Below, one piece after another: positions 11,058 through 20,634 of a DNA stretch of 64,000 bases. How positions within the stretch are numbered: position 1 is the first letter of the stretch; each line of letters begins with the position of its first letter. The DNA lies in NCBI RefSeq assembly GCF_009902005.1, contig NZ_WUTT01000001.1:1266541-1330540 (forward strand). The letters are read 5' to 3'. Below the pieces are notes generated by a model. The model was not told the origin of the DNA. It was given only the letters and a program-made list of their open reading frames with translations, and ran no database searches. Made by a program: the position numbers and the translations under genes. The stretch is from Halomonas alimentaria (GTDB taxonomy: Bacteria; Pseudomonadota; Gammaproteobacteria; Pseudomonadales; Halomonadaceae).

Positions 11058-12776
11058 ATGCACGATACCACCAGCCCCCAACGAGCACGCCGTCGCGGCG
11101 GGGCCCGCGGCCGCGAGCTGGCACCGCTGGCGCTGAGCGGGCTGCGCGCCCTGCTCGGCGACGAGCGTGCCGATCCGGCGCTGCGTCGCCGCGACCGGCT
11201 GATCGAGCACCTCCACGTCCTCCAGGACGCCCACGGCCACCTGGCCATGGCGGAGCTGCGGGCGCTGGCCAGCTACATGGCCCTGCCCATGGCGGCCATC
11301 TACGAGACCGCCACCTTCTATGCCCACTTCGACGTGGTCCACGACGACCAGGCGCCGCCGCCGGCACTCACCGTGCGGGTGTGCGACTCGCTCTCCTGTC
11401 GCCTGGCCGGCGCCGAGGCGCTGCACGAGCGGCTCGCGTCCGGTGCCGACCCCGAGGCGGTGCGGGTGCTGCGGGCGCCGTGCATGGGGCGCTGCGACAG
11501 TGCGCCGGTGGCCCAGGTGGGCCACCTGCACGTCCGTTACGCCACCGCGGAGGGGGTCGAGGCGGTGGTGGATACCGGCCACTTCCACCCCGAGGCGATC
11601 CTATGGCAGCGCCTGGCCGACTACCGCGCCGCGGGTGGCTATCGGCTGCTGGCCGCATGCCAGGCCGGCGAGGTGGACTTCGCGGCGCTCTGCGAGGCCT
11701 TCGAGCATGCCGGGCTGCGTGGCCTGGGTGGTGCCGGCTTCCCGATCTTCAGGAAGTGGCAGGCGGTGCGCGCCGAGCCCGGACCCCGCTATGCGGTGAT
11801 CAACGCCGACGAGGGGGAGCCCGGTACCTTCAAGGACCGCCACTATCTCGAGCATGAGCCGCATCGCTTCCTGGAAGGGGCCCTGGTGGGCGCCTGGGCG
11901 GTGGAGGCGGAGGCTCTGTATATCTACCTGCGCGACGAGTATCCCGGCCTGCATCGGGTGCTCACCGAGGCCATCGCCGAGCTCGAGGCCGGAGGCCTCG
12001 TACTGCCGGACTATATCGTGCTGCGCCGGGGGGCCGGTGCCTATATCTGTGGCGAGGAGTCGGCGCTGATCGAATCCCTGGAGGGCAAGCCCGGCAAGCC
12101 GCGCCATCGCCCGCCCTTCGTGGCACAGCGCGGGCTCTTTGGCCGGCCCACTCTGGTCAACAATGTCGAGACCGTCTACTGGGTTCCGCGGATCTGGGAG
12201 CAGGGTGCCGACTGGTTCGCCGCCCAGGGACGCCACGGGCGCCAGGGTCTGCGCAGCTTTTCGGTCTCCGGGCGGGTTGCCCGGCCCGGGGTGCACCTGG
12301 CCCCGGCGGGCATCACGCTCGCCGAGCTGCTCGAGGAGTACTGTGGCGGCATGGCCGAGGGGCATCGCCTCGCCGGCTACCTGCCCGGCGGCGCCTCCGG
12401 TGGCATCCTCCCGGCGAGCAAGGCCGATATCCCGCTGGACTTCGATACGCTGCAGGAGCACGGCTGCTTTATCGGCTCGGCGGCGATCATCGTGCTCTCG
12501 GACCAGGATGATCTGAAGGCGGTAGCGACCAACCTGCTGGGCTTCTTCGCCGACGAGTCCTGCGGACAGTGCACGCCCTGCCGGGTGGGCACCGAGAAGA
12601 TGCTCACCCTGCTCGAACGCGATGAGTGGGATGTCGAGCAGCTCGAGCGCCTCGCCCGGGTGATGGCGGATGCCTCCATCTGCGGCCTGGGCCAGGCGGC
12701 GCACAATCCGGTGACGAGCCTGCTGCGCGATTTTTGCGGCGAGCTCGAAGCCCGGCAGCTGATCGCGAAAGGGTAG
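11058..12776 (+). CDS. fdhB: NAD-dependent formate dehydrogenase, beta subunit (NuoE-NuoF fusion)
   Basis: A 572-residue diaphorase subunit. The N-terminal thioredoxin-like NuoE domain has the [2Fe-2S] ligands C109, C114, C142 and C146 (CDSLSC and CMGRC). A NuoF domain follows with FMN/NADH motifs GLGGAGFP and NADEGEPGTFKDR, and [4Fe-4S] ligands C502, C505, C508 and C542 (SCGQCTPC). It passes electrons from the alpha subunit to NAD+. The single-chain fusion and its length match, from memory, the Fdh1B type of methylotrophs rather than the split FdsG/FdsB form. The alpha-subunit gene follows 10 bp downstream. Confidence 0.92.
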   Translation: MHDTTSPQRARRRGGARGRELAPLALSGLRALLGDERADPALRRRDRLIEHLHVLQDAHGHLAMAELRALASYMALPMAAIYETATFYAHFDVVHDDQAPPPALTVRVCDSLSCRLAGAEALHERLASGADPEAVRVLRAPCMGRCDSAPVAQVGHLHVRYATAEGVEAVVDTGHFHPEAILWQRLADYRAAGGYRLLAACQAGEVDFAALCEAFEHAGLRGLGGAGFPIFRKWQAVRAEPGPRYAVINADEGEPGTFKDRHYLEHEPHRFLEGALVGAWAVEAEALYIYLRDEYPGLHRVLTEAIAELEAGGLVLPDYIVLRRGAGAYICGEESALIESLEGKPGKPRHRPPFVAQRGLFGRPTLVNNVETVYWVPRIWEQGADWFAAQGRHGRQGLRSFSVSGRVARPGVHLAPAGITLAELLEEYCGGMAEGHRLAGYLPGGASGGILPASKADIPLDFDTLQEHGCFIGSAAIIVLSDQDDLKAVATNLLGFFADESCGQCTPCRVGTEKMLTLLERDEWDVEQLERLARVMADASICGLGQAAHNPVTSLLRDFCGELEARQLIAKG

Positions 12777-12786
12777 GGAGGTCGAG

Positions 12787-15630
12787 ATGAGTGACTCCAG
12801 CAGCAACGACAGCTTCACCCTGACCCTGGATGGCGTCGAGGTCAGCGCGCGTCCCGGCGAGACCCTTTGGCAGGTGGCCAGGCGCGCCGGCGAGACCATT
12901 CCCCACCTCTGCTTCAAGGATGCCCCCGGCTACCGCTCCGACGGCAACTGCCGCGCCTGCATGGTGGAGGTCGAGGGCGAGCGGGTACTCGCCGCGAGCT
13001 GTATCCGCGAGGCGGCCCCGGGCATGGTGGTGAAGAGCGCCGGCTCCGAGCGCGCCCGGGAGGCGCGTGAGGGGGTCATGGAACTGCTGCTCGCCGACCA
13101 GCCCGAACGCGATGCCGGCCCCGACCGATCGAGCCACCTCTGGGCCATGGCCGAACGGCTGGCGATCGACGTCGGTGCGGTGCGTCAGCGCCTGCCGTCG
13201 CGAGCGGAGCGCGAGACACCGACGGTACGGCATGTCGTCGCGCGTTCGGCTGCGCTGCCCCATGCCGACGGCCATGACGCCACCCACTCGGCCATGAACG
13301 TCAATCTCGACGCCTGTATCGAGTGTGGCCTCTGCGTGCGCGCCTGCCGTGAGGTGCAGGGCAACGATGTCATCGGCCTGGCGCATCGCGGGGCGGCGGC
13401 CAAGATCGTCTTCGACTTCGACGACCCCATGGGGGAGAGCACCTGTGTGGCCTGCGGCGAGTGCGTCCAGGCCTGCCCCACCGGGGCGCTGATGCCCGCG
13501 ACCCTGATCGATGAGGCAGGTCGCGGCGACTCCGCCGTGGCCGACCGCACGGTCGATTCCATCTGCCCCTATTGCGGCGTGGGCTGCCAGCTCACCTACC
13601 ACGTCAAGGATGAACAGATCCTCTTCGTGGAGGGCCGCAATGGGCCCTCCAACCAGGGCCGGCTGTGCGTCAAGGGGCGCTTCGGCTTTGACTACCCCAA
13701 CCATCCGGCCCGGCTGACCCGACCGCTGATCCGCCGCGAGGGAGTGCCCAAGGGCATGGATCCCGGCTTCGATCCCGCCAACCCACTGACCCACTTCCGC
13801 GAGGCGAGCTGGGAGGAGGCGCTGGATCTCGCCGCTAACGGGCTCACCGGACTCAAGGCGGCCCACGGCCCCGATGCGCTGGCCGGCTTCGGCAGCGCCA
13901 AGTGCTCCAACGAGGAGGCCTGGCTGTTCCAGAAGCTGGTGCGCACCGGCTTTGGTTCCAACCATGTCGATCACTGCACGCGGCTCTGCCACGCCAGCTC
14001 CGTGGCGGCGCTGATGGAGTGCCTTGGCTCAGGGGCGGTCACGGCGTCGTTCATGCAGGCGCTTCAGGCCGATGTGGTAATCCTCACCGGCTGCAATCCG
14101 GCGGTGAACCACCCGGTGGCTGCCACCTACTTCAAGCAGGCGGCGAGAAACGGCACCCGGCTGATCATCCTCGACCCTCGTGGCCAGGCGCTGGATGCCT
14201 ACGCCTGGCGCAGCGTGCGCTTCACCCCCGGCGGTGACGTGGCTCTCTACAACGCCATGCTCCATGTCATCGTGGCCGAAAAGCTGTATGACCCGGCCTA
14301 TATCGACGCCCACACCGAGGGCTTCGAGGCGCTGGCGACCAGCGTGGTCGACATGACCCCGGAGGCCATGGCGCCGCTGTGCGGCGTGGACCCCGGGACG
14401 ATTTGCGAGCTCGCCCGGGCCTATGCCGGGGCCGAGCGGGCGATGATCTTCTGGGGCATGGGCATCTCCCAGCATGTCCATGGCACCGACAACGCCCGTT
14501 GCCTGATCTCGCTGGCCCTGGCCTGTGGCCACACCGGTCGCCCGGGTACCGGCCTGCACCCGCTGCGCGGGCAGAACAACGTCCAGGGCGCCTCGGATGC
14601 CGGCCTGATCCCCATGGTGCTGCCCGACTACCAGCCGGTGGGCGATGCCCAGCTGCGCGCTGCCTTCGAGGAGCTGTGGAATACGCCCCTCGACGCGACG
14701 TCGGGACTGACCGTGGTGGAGATCATGGACGCCATCCTGGCCGGAACCATCAAGGGGATGTATATCCTCGGCGAGAACCCGGCGATGTCCGACCCCGACC
14801 TCCATCACGCCCGGCAGGCCCTGGCGGCCCTGGAGCACCTGGTGGTGCAGGACCTCTTCGTCACCGAGACCGCCCAGTTTGCCGACGTCATCCTGCCGGC
14901 CAGTGCCTGGCCCGAGAAGGAGGGCACGGTGACCAACACCAATCGCCAGGTGCAGCTGGGACGCGCCGCCGTGGCGCCGCCGGGAGAGGCGAAACCCGAC
15001 TGGTGGATCATCCAGGAGATCGCCCGGCGCTTCGGCCTGGTCTGGGACTATGCCCACCCGCGGGAGGTGTTCGCGGAGATGAAGCAGGGAATGCACTCGC
15101 TGGACCACATCAGCTGGGAGCGCCTCGAGGACGAGGGCTCGGTGACCTATCCGTGCCCGGCGGACGATGCCCCGGGAGCGGACGTGGTGTTCTCCGATGC
15201 CTTCCCGCGCGCCGGCGGGCGGGCGAAGTTCTCGCCCACCCGACCGCTGCCGCCGGACGAGCCGGTGGACGCCGACTACCCGACGGTATTGACCACCGGG
15301 CGCCTGCTCGAGCACTGGCACACCGGCGCCATGACCCGTCGCAGTCGGGTGCTCGACGACCTGGAGCCAGAGGCCGCCGCCAGCCTGGCACCCGCGGAGC
15401 TGGGGCGCCTGGGCGTGGCCCCGGGGGAATCGATCACCATCGCCACCCGGCGCGGAACGATCACCCTCGTGGCACGGGCCGATCCGCGGATGCCCGAGGG
15501 CATGGTGTTCGTGCCCTTCGCCTTCGTGGAGGCGGCGGCCAACCTGCTGACCAACCCGGCGCTGGATCCCTTCGGCAAGATCCCGGAGTTCAAGTACGCC
15601 GCCTGTCGGCTGTCGCCGGCGGTGTCCTGA
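12787..15630 (+). CDS. fdhA: NAD-dependent formate dehydrogenase, alpha subunit (molybdopterin)
   Basis: A 947-residue cytoplasmic enzyme that oxidises formate to CO2. An N-terminal [2Fe-2S] ferredoxin domain has cysteines 42, 55, 58 and 72. Two ferredoxin-type [4Fe-4S] clusters follow (177/180/183/187 and 220/223/226/230), then the molybdopterin-proximal cluster (260, 263, 267, 294). The active-site residue is Cys401 in RLCHASSV, so this is not a selenoprotein. The start at ATG 12787 has GGGAGG upstream. It completes formaldehyde oxidation with frmAB. Its 3' end overlaps the convergent DMT gene by 41 bp. Confidence 0.95.
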   Translation: MSDSSSNDSFTLTLDGVEVSARPGETLWQVARRAGETIPHLCFKDAPGYRSDGNCRACMVEVEGERVLAASCIREAAPGMVVKSAGSERAREAREGVMELLLADQPERDAGPDRSSHLWAMAERLAIDVGAVRQRLPSRAERETPTVRHVVARSAALPHADGHDATHSAMNVNLDACIECGLCVRACREVQGNDVIGLAHRGAAAKIVFDFDDPMGESTCVACGECVQACPTGALMPATLIDEAGRGDSAVADRTVDSICPYCGVGCQLTYHVKDEQILFVEGRNGPSNQGRLCVKGRFGFDYPNHPARLTRPLIRREGVPKGMDPGFDPANPLTHFREASWEEALDLAANGLTGLKAAHGPDALAGFGSAKCSNEEAWLFQKLVRTGFGSNHVDHCTRLCHASSVAALMECLGSGAVTASFMQALQADVVILTGCNPAVNHPVAATYFKQAARNGTRLIILDPRGQALDAYAWRSVRFTPGGDVALYNAMLHVIVAEKLYDPAYIDAHTEGFEALATSVVDMTPEAMAPLCGVDPGTICELARAYAGAERAMIFWGMGISQHVHGTDNARCLISLALACGHTGRPGTGLHPLRGQNNVQGASDAGLIPMVLPDYQPVGDAQLRAAFEELWNTPLDATSGLTVVEIMDAILAGTIKGMYILGENPAMSDPDLHHARQALAALEHLVVQDLFVTETAQFADVILPASAWPEKEGTVTNTNRQVQLGRAAVAPPGEAKPDWWIIQEIARRFGLVWDYAHPREVFAEMKQGMHSLDHISWERLEDEGSVTYPCPADDAPGADVVFSDAFPRAGGRAKFSPTRPLPPDEPVDADYPTVLTTGRLLEHWHTGAMTRRSRVLDDLEPEAAASLAPAELGRLGVAPGESITIATRRGTITLVARADPRMPEGMVFVPFAFVEAAANLLTNPALDPFGKIPEFKYAACRLSPAVS

Positions 15631-16513
15631 CCACCAGCACCACCCCGGCGATGGCGATGGCCATGCCCAGAAGCGAAACTGGCGGCAGTGCCTCGTCGAA
15701 CAGCCACCACGCCTGCAGGGCGGTGACCGGCGGTACCAGATAGAAGAGGCTCGCCACCCGCGAGGCCTCGCCGCGCTTGATCAGTGCCATCAGCAGCAGG
15801 ATGGCACTGATCGAGAGCACCAGCACCAGCCACCCCAGGGTCATGGCGAAAGTGGCGGACCATTCGACATCGCGCTCCTCGAACAGCAGGGCACCCAGGC
15901 CCAGCAGGGTCGCCGCCGCCAGATACTGCACCACGGTGCCGGAGAGCAGCGGCATTCCGGTGCAGTAGCGCTTCTGGTAGAGCGTGCCGCCGGAGATACC
16001 CAGCAGCGCCACAAGCACCGCGCCCAGCGCCCCCAGGCCGAAGCCCTGGAACAGGCTCTCCCCCGGGTCGAGCTTGCCGCCCAGTACCAGGATCACCCCG
16101 GCCAGCCCCAGCGCCAGGCCCAGCCACTGGCGCATCGCCAGCCGCTCCCCGAGCAGCGGCCCGGCCAGCCCCGCCGTCAGCAACGGCTGCAGTCCCACCA
16201 GCAGCGAGGCAAGCCCCGCCGGCATGCCCAGGTAGATGCCGTAGAACACGCCTCCCAGATAGGCTCCGTGCACCAGCAGACCGGAGACGGCGATATGTCC
16301 CCATAGCGCGGGTCCCCTGGGCCACTCGCCCGAGAGCCAGTGGGCCAGGGGCACCAGCAGCGCCAGGGTCAGGGCGAAGCGGATGAACAGGAAGGTGAAG
16401 GGCTCGGCATAGGGCAGGCCGAACTTGGCGCCGATGAAGCCGGTGCTCCACAGTGCCACGAACAGCAGCGGCATGATGGCCAGCCAGAGCCGGTGGGGGG
16501 CGAGTGAGGTCAT
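15590..16513 (-). CDS. DMT superfamily (EamA) transporter
   Basis: A 307-residue inner-membrane protein with about ten helices in two EamA repeats (VALWSTGFIGAKFGLPYAEP in the first, ISAILLLMALIKRGEASRVA in the second). Start chosen at ATG 16513 (MTSLAPHRL), preceded by AAGGA; longer frames add a low-quality N-terminus. Members export amino acids, metabolites or drugs; the substrate is unknown. It is divergent from the TRAP binding-protein gene with almost no space between the starts, and convergent with fdhA. Confidence 0.88.
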   Translation of the reverse strand: MTSLAPHRLWLAIMPLLFVALWSTGFIGAKFGLPYAEPFTFLFIRFALTLALLVPLAHWLSGEWPRGPALWGHIAVSGLLVHGAYLGGVFYGIYLGMPAGLASLLVGLQPLLTAGLAGPLLGERLAMRQWLGLALGLAGVILVLGGKLDPGESLFQGFGLGALGAVLVALLGISGGTLYQKRYCTGMPLLSGTVVQYLAAATLLGLGALLFEERDVEWSATFAMTLGWLVLVLSISAILLLMALIKRGEASRVASLFYLVPPVTALQAWWLFDEALPPVSLLGMAIAIAGVVLVVRTPPATADRRRT

Positions 16514-16544
16514 GGAGGCATCCTTGCGAGGCAAAGCCCGCATC

Positions 16545-17627
16545 ATGGCCCCTGGTGAGCCCCCTTGCCAACCTTCCGCCGTCGCCGTGGCGGCGCCCTG
16601 GATCGGCAACGTCCAGGCTCAGGAGGGCATCCGCATCCGCATGCAGTCCTCCTGGCAGCCGGGCACCGTCGGCTACCGCACCTTCGAGGCCTGGGCCAAG
16701 GGCGTCGTCGAAGCGACCAGCGGCGAGGTAAGCATCGAGCCCTTTCCGGCCGGTGCCGTGGCTGGTGCCTTCGAGGTCGCCGATGCCGTGCGCAACGGCG
16801 TACTCGACGGCCAGAACTGGTTCACCGTCTACTGGCCCGGCAAGATGCCCGCCGGCGTCTTCCTCACCGCCTTTCCCATGGGCCTCTCGCTGCCCCACCA
16901 GTGGGACATGATGTTCGGTGCCTACGGCGGCTTTGACATCGCCAAGGACCTCTACCGCAAGCAGGGCCAGGAGCTGCTGGGCTACGTCCACCACGACCTC
17001 AACCTGATCCACTCCAAGGTGCCGCTGCGCAGCTTCGACGACTTCGATGGCGTCAAGATCCGCATGCCGGGCGGCATCGTCGCCGAGACCTTCGCCGCCA
17101 TGGGCGCGCGCACCACCCTGCTGCCGGGCTCCGAGGTCTATCCGGCCCTGGAGAAGGGCACCATCGATGCCGCCGACTTCACCGGTGCCGCGGTCAACTA
17201 CGAGCTGGGCTTCTGGCAGGTGGCCGACTACATCATCATGGGCCCGCCCTCCACGCCCTGCCTGCACCAGTCCGTCGACCTCATGGATATCGCCGTCAAC
17301 CGCCGCGTCTACGAGCGCATGTCCTCCCAGACCCAGGATCTGATGCACGACCTGGTTGCCGGCTACTCCCGCGAACACTACGCCGCGATCCAGAAGGCCA
17401 ACGCCGAAGCCTGGCCCAAGTACCGCGAGAAGGGCGTCGAGATCATCCACCTCTCCGAGGAGGACGCCACCCGCTTCCGCGAAGTCGCCATCCCGCTGTG
17501 GTTCAAGTGGGCCAACAAGGACCCGGATGCCGCGCGGCTCTTCAAGGCGCACCTCGACACCATGATGGACCCGGCGGTGGCGCTGATCACCGAAGAGGAC
17601 ATCCAGGGCCACGAGCTCACCCTCTGA
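16545..17627 (+). CDS. TRAP transporter substrate-binding protein (DctP family), signal peptide damaged
   Basis: A roughly 360-residue DctP-family protein. The body is intact, with the fold-typical segments GVKIRMPGGIVAETF and DAADFTGAAVNYELGFWQVA (ligand loop of the TakP-like group). The end of a signal peptide, AAPWIGNVQAQ, is recognisable. Upstream, the expected basic or twin-Arg n-region and hydrophobic core are replaced by a Pro/Cys-rich stretch, and only about 30 bp separates the ATG from the divergent DMT start. In-frame ATGs at 16512 and 16545 are possible. It was probably truncated at its 5' end by rearrangement, so export is doubtful. Confidence 0.75.
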   Translation: MAPGEPPCQPSAVAVAAPWIGNVQAQEGIRIRMQSSWQPGTVGYRTFEAWAKGVVEATSGEVSIEPFPAGAVAGAFEVADAVRNGVLDGQNWFTVYWPGKMPAGVFLTAFPMGLSLPHQWDMMFGAYGGFDIAKDLYRKQGQELLGYVHHDLNLIHSKVPLRSFDDFDGVKIRMPGGIVAETFAAMGARTTLLPGSEVYPALEKGTIDAADFTGAAVNYELGFWQVADYIIMGPPSTPCLHQSVDLMDIAVNRRVYERMSSQTQDLMHDLVAGYSREHYAAIQKANAEAWPKYREKGVEIIHLSEEDATRFREVAIPLWFKWANKDPDAARLFKAHLDTMMDPAVALITEEDIQGHELTL

Positions 17628-17764
17628 GCCGCCGGCCTGCCGGGCCGGGGATCGTTTGCGGGCGGTCGCCGGTCCGGTCGGTGAGCGTCCCTGCCTCCCG
17701 GCCTTCCTTGACTCGTTGATCCGTGGCCATCGCCGGGAGGCGATGGCGCAGCGGAGGAGTGTCC

Positions 17765-19960
17765 ATGAACCTCGATATCGAATTCGTCCTGCCCCACTGG
17801 CTCTACTGGTCCGTGCTGGCCCTGCTGCCGCTGGTGGTGATGGCCTGCGTCGACCGCAGCTTTCGGCGCGGCGCCGTGGTGAGCGGCGGCGATACCGCCG
17901 AGCTCCCCGGCGAGGCGCCGGTGGAGCGCTATCGGCCGCCGGGCAATCGCTTCACCGCCGCCGTCGACCGCGTCTCCGGCTTCTTTGGCCGCTATGTGGC
18001 CTACTGGTCGCTGATCGCGCCCTTCGCCTTCGCCTACGAGGTGCTGGTGCGCTACGCCTTCAACTCGCCGACCAACTGGGTCCACGAGTCGATGACCCTG
18101 ATGTTCGGCATGCAGTACCTGATCGCCGGCGCCTACGCGCTGCGCGAGGGCGGCCACGTGCGCGTGGACATCCTCTACCAGCGCGCCCGGCCGCTGACCA
18201 GGGCGGCGCTCGACCTCGCCACCTCGGTGTTCTTCTTCGTCTTCACCATCGGCCTGCTGGTGACCGGCTGGAGGTTCTTCTCCCAGGCGGTGAGCGATCA
18301 GTACTTCTTCGGCGCGAGCTATGCCAACGAGACCTCCTTCACCGAGTGGGCCATCCAGTACTACCCGGTGAAGTTCATGCTCTTCTTCGGCGCCCTGCTG
18401 CTGCTGTTGCAGGGGTGCGCCCAGCTGATCCGCGATTTCCAGACCTTCCGCCATCATCGCGCCGGCGAACGCCACGGCCGCGGTGTCGCCTACCTGCTGG
18501 TGGCGCTGGGCGTGGTGCTCGGCGCCTGGGTGGTGTTCGAGATGGTCAATATCGCCACCACTGACTATGAGAGCCTGACCGGCAGCCTGGAGAGCGTGCT
18601 GGGCAATGTCGGCATCGGCGGCCTGACGTTGGTAATGTTCGGCACCCTGATGGTGGTGCTGGTGGCGGGCCTGCCGCTGGCCTTCGTCACCGGCGGCCTG
18701 GGCGTGGCCTTTCTCTACCTGGTGGGCAGCCAGGACATGCTCAACCTGATGCCGTCGCGCATCTTCCCGATGATGACCAACTACCAGCTCTCGGCCATTC
18801 CGCTGTTCATCTTCATGGCCTCGGTGCTGGAGAAGGCGGGGATCATCGAGGAGTTGTTCGATGTCGTCTACAAGTGGATGGGTGGCCTCAAGGCGGGCCT
18901 GGCGATCGCCACCGTCATCGCCTCCACACTACTCGCCGCCATGGTTGGCGTGATCGGAGCCGCGGTGGTGACCATGGGTCTGATCGCCCTGCCGGCGATG
19001 CTCAAGCGAAACTACGATCCGGAGATCGCCATCGGCTCGATCATGGCCGGCGGCACCCTGGGCATCCTGATTCCACCCTCGATACTGGCCATTATCTACG
19101 GCGTCATCGCCCAGCAGTCGGTGGGCGAGCTCTATCTCGGTTCGCTGTTGCCCGGCCTGCTGCTGGCCTTCATGTACGGCTTCTACTGCTGGATGCGTGG
19201 CACCCTCAACATCAAGGTGGCGCCGCCGATGCCGGTTGAGGATCGGGTCGACATGAAGGAGAAGCTGCGTCTGCTGCGCAACATGCTGGCGCCCATCGTG
19301 CTGGTGGTGCTGGTGCTGGGCATCATCTTCACCGGGATCGCCACGCCGGTGGAGGCGGCCGGCATCGGCACCTTCGGCGCCCTGGTGGTGGCCGCGATGC
19401 ACAAGCGCCTCACCTGGCCCAACTTGCACGCGGCCTGCATGACCACCCTGGTTGCCTCGGCGATGGTGATGTGGATCATCTTCGGTGCCAGCATCTTCGT
19501 CGGCTTCTATATTCTGCAGGGTGGCCAGACCTTTGTGCAGGAGCTGATCTCCGGTGCGGGCCTAGGCCCCTACGCGGTGCTGGCGCTGATGATGGTGCTG
19601 CTGGTGGCGCTGGGTATGTTCCTGGACTGGGTGGGCATCCTGCTGCTGGCGGTGCCGATCTTCGTGCCGCTGATCAAGGGACTCACCTTCGATGGCGTGC
19701 TCGGCCTGCCCGGGGTGGACCCCGCCGATGTCTCGCTGTGGTTCGGTGTCATCTACCTGGTCAACATGCAGATGTCTTTCCTCAGCCCGCCGTTCGGCTA
19801 TGCACTCTTCTATATCAAGGGGGTGTGTCCGCCGCATATCACCATGGCGCAGATCTTCCGCTCCTCCTTCCCCTTCCTGGGGATCCAGGCGCTGGGACTG
19901 CTGTTGGTGATCCTGTTCCCGGCGCTGGTCACCTGGTTGCCCAACCTGGCCTACGGCTGA
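17765..19960 (+). CDS. TRAP transporter fused small and large permease (DctQ-DctM)
   Basis: A 731-residue inner-membrane protein. Start ATG 17765 has GGAGGAG at 17753-17759. The first roughly 270 residues form a DctQ domain (VLVRYAFNSPTNWVHE, four helices). The rest is a DctM domain with the conserved runs PLFIFMASVLEKAG, GGTLGILIPPSI and ATPVEAAGIG. It uses an ion gradient to import the ligand delivered by the upstream binding protein, usually an organic acid. Fused QM forms are known. A stem-loop follows the stop. Confidence 0.92.
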   Translation: MNLDIEFVLPHWLYWSVLALLPLVVMACVDRSFRRGAVVSGGDTAELPGEAPVERYRPPGNRFTAAVDRVSGFFGRYVAYWSLIAPFAFAYEVLVRYAFNSPTNWVHESMTLMFGMQYLIAGAYALREGGHVRVDILYQRARPLTRAALDLATSVFFFVFTIGLLVTGWRFFSQAVSDQYFFGASYANETSFTEWAIQYYPVKFMLFFGALLLLLQGCAQLIRDFQTFRHHRAGERHGRGVAYLLVALGVVLGAWVVFEMVNIATTDYESLTGSLESVLGNVGIGGLTLVMFGTLMVVLVAGLPLAFVTGGLGVAFLYLVGSQDMLNLMPSRIFPMMTNYQLSAIPLFIFMASVLEKAGIIEELFDVVYKWMGGLKAGLAIATVIASTLLAAMVGVIGAAVVTMGLIALPAMLKRNYDPEIAIGSIMAGGTLGILIPPSILAIIYGVIAQQSVGELYLGSLLPGLLLAFMYGFYCWMRGTLNIKVAPPMPVEDRVDMKEKLRLLRNMLAPIVLVVLVLGIIFTGIATPVEAAGIGTFGALVVAAMHKRLTWPNLHAACMTTLVASAMVMWIIFGASIFVGFYILQGGQTFVQELISGAGLGPYAVLALMMVLLVALGMFLDWVGILLLAVPIFVPLIKGLTFDGVLGLPGVDPADVSLWFGVIYLVNMQMSFLSPPFGYALFYIKGVCPPHITMAQIFRSSFPFLGIQALGLLLVILFPALVTWLPNLAYG

Positions 19961-19979
19961 TGGGTTCTGCCACGCAAGA

Positions 19980-20001
19980 GAGGGCGCCTGCGGGCGCCCT
20001 C
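19980..20001 (+). terminator. Terminator after the TRAP permease
   Basis: Stem GAGGGCGCC / GGCGCCCTC with loop TGCG, 20 bp after the stop. The following T-run is weak (GTTACATT). Confidence 0.65.
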
Positions 20002-20076
20002 GTTACATTCCAACACAAAACGATCTGAACTCCCCGGAACGAGGGTCGTCACAGGGGGGCACATACATGATGCAAA

Positions 20077-20090
20077 ATACCTGGAGGTAT
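20077..20090 (+). promoter_or_regulatory. Small hairpin overlapping the ribosome site of the DUF4168 gene
   Basis: ATACC and GGTAT can pair around TGGA, holding the GGAGG Shine-Dalgarno (20083-20087) partly in the stem, 3 nt before the ATG. It could tune translation, but a 5-bp stem may also be chance. Confidence 0.3.
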
Positions 20091-20092
20091 CT

Positions 20093-20479
20093 ATGAAACG
20101 CATGACTGCCCTGTTCTCCGCCGCCTTGCTCAGCGCTGGCCTGATGTCGGCCACCGCACACGCCCAGGAGGACTCTGCAGCCAATGCCGCCGAGCAGACC
20201 CAGGCTGCCGCCCCGGCCCAGGACTTCTCCGATGCCCAGCTCCAGCAGTTCGCCGATGCCTCCAAGGAGATCGCGGTGTTGTCTCAGGAGTACACCGAGC
20301 GCCTGCAGTCCGCTGAAGGCGAAGACGCCCAGCAGGAAGTACGCATGGAGGCCAACGAGGAGATGGTTAAGGTGGTCGAGGAGAGTGGTCTCGACGTGGA
20401 TACCTTCAACGCCATCGGCCAGGCCATCCAGCAGAATCCCGAGCTGATGCAGCGTGTCCAGGAGATGGCCCAGTCGTAA
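20093..20479 (+). CDS. DUF4168 domain secreted protein
   Basis: A 128-residue protein with a Sec signal peptide (MKRMTALFSAALLSAGLMS, cleavage after AHAQ). The mature part is acidic and Gln/Glu-rich with a predicted helical DUF4168 core (QLQQFADASKEIAVLSQEY and AIGQAIQQNPELMQRVQE). This family is periplasmic or extracytoplasmic and its function is unknown. GGAGG lies just before the ATG. It is a single-gene unit bounded by terminators on both sides. Confidence 0.8.
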   Translation: MKRMTALFSAALLSAGLMSATAHAQEDSAANAAEQTQAAAPAQDFSDAQLQQFADASKEIAVLSQEYTERLQSAEGEDAQQEVRMEANEEMVKVVEESGLDVDTFNAIGQAIQQNPELMQRVQEMAQS

Positions 20480-20517
20480 GCCACCTTTGACCCGTCGCCG
20501 ACTCCCATCGGCATTCG

Positions 20518-20543
20518 CGGCCACCCTCCGGGGTGGCCGTTCT
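20518..20543 (+). terminator. Terminator after the DUF4168 gene
   Basis: Stem CGGCCACCC / GGGTGGCCG with loop TCCG, followed by TTCTCGT, 39 bp after the stop. Confidence 0.75.
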
Positions 20544-20634
20544 CGTATGTACATGGCGGCTGCAAGAAGGCGCTTTACAGCGTCCCGGCAAGCTTCCAGA
20601 CTTGGCGAAAATGAGCGGCGACGGGAGAGGACGC

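Noticed and set aside
13987..13989. Selenocysteine formate dehydrogenase
   Set aside because: The active-site codon is TGC (Cys401 in RLCHASSV), not TGA.
15276..17612. Minus-strand frame of about 780 codons over fdhA, DMT and TRAP genes
   Set aside because: It spans known genes on both strands in the wrong frame and has no recognisable domain.
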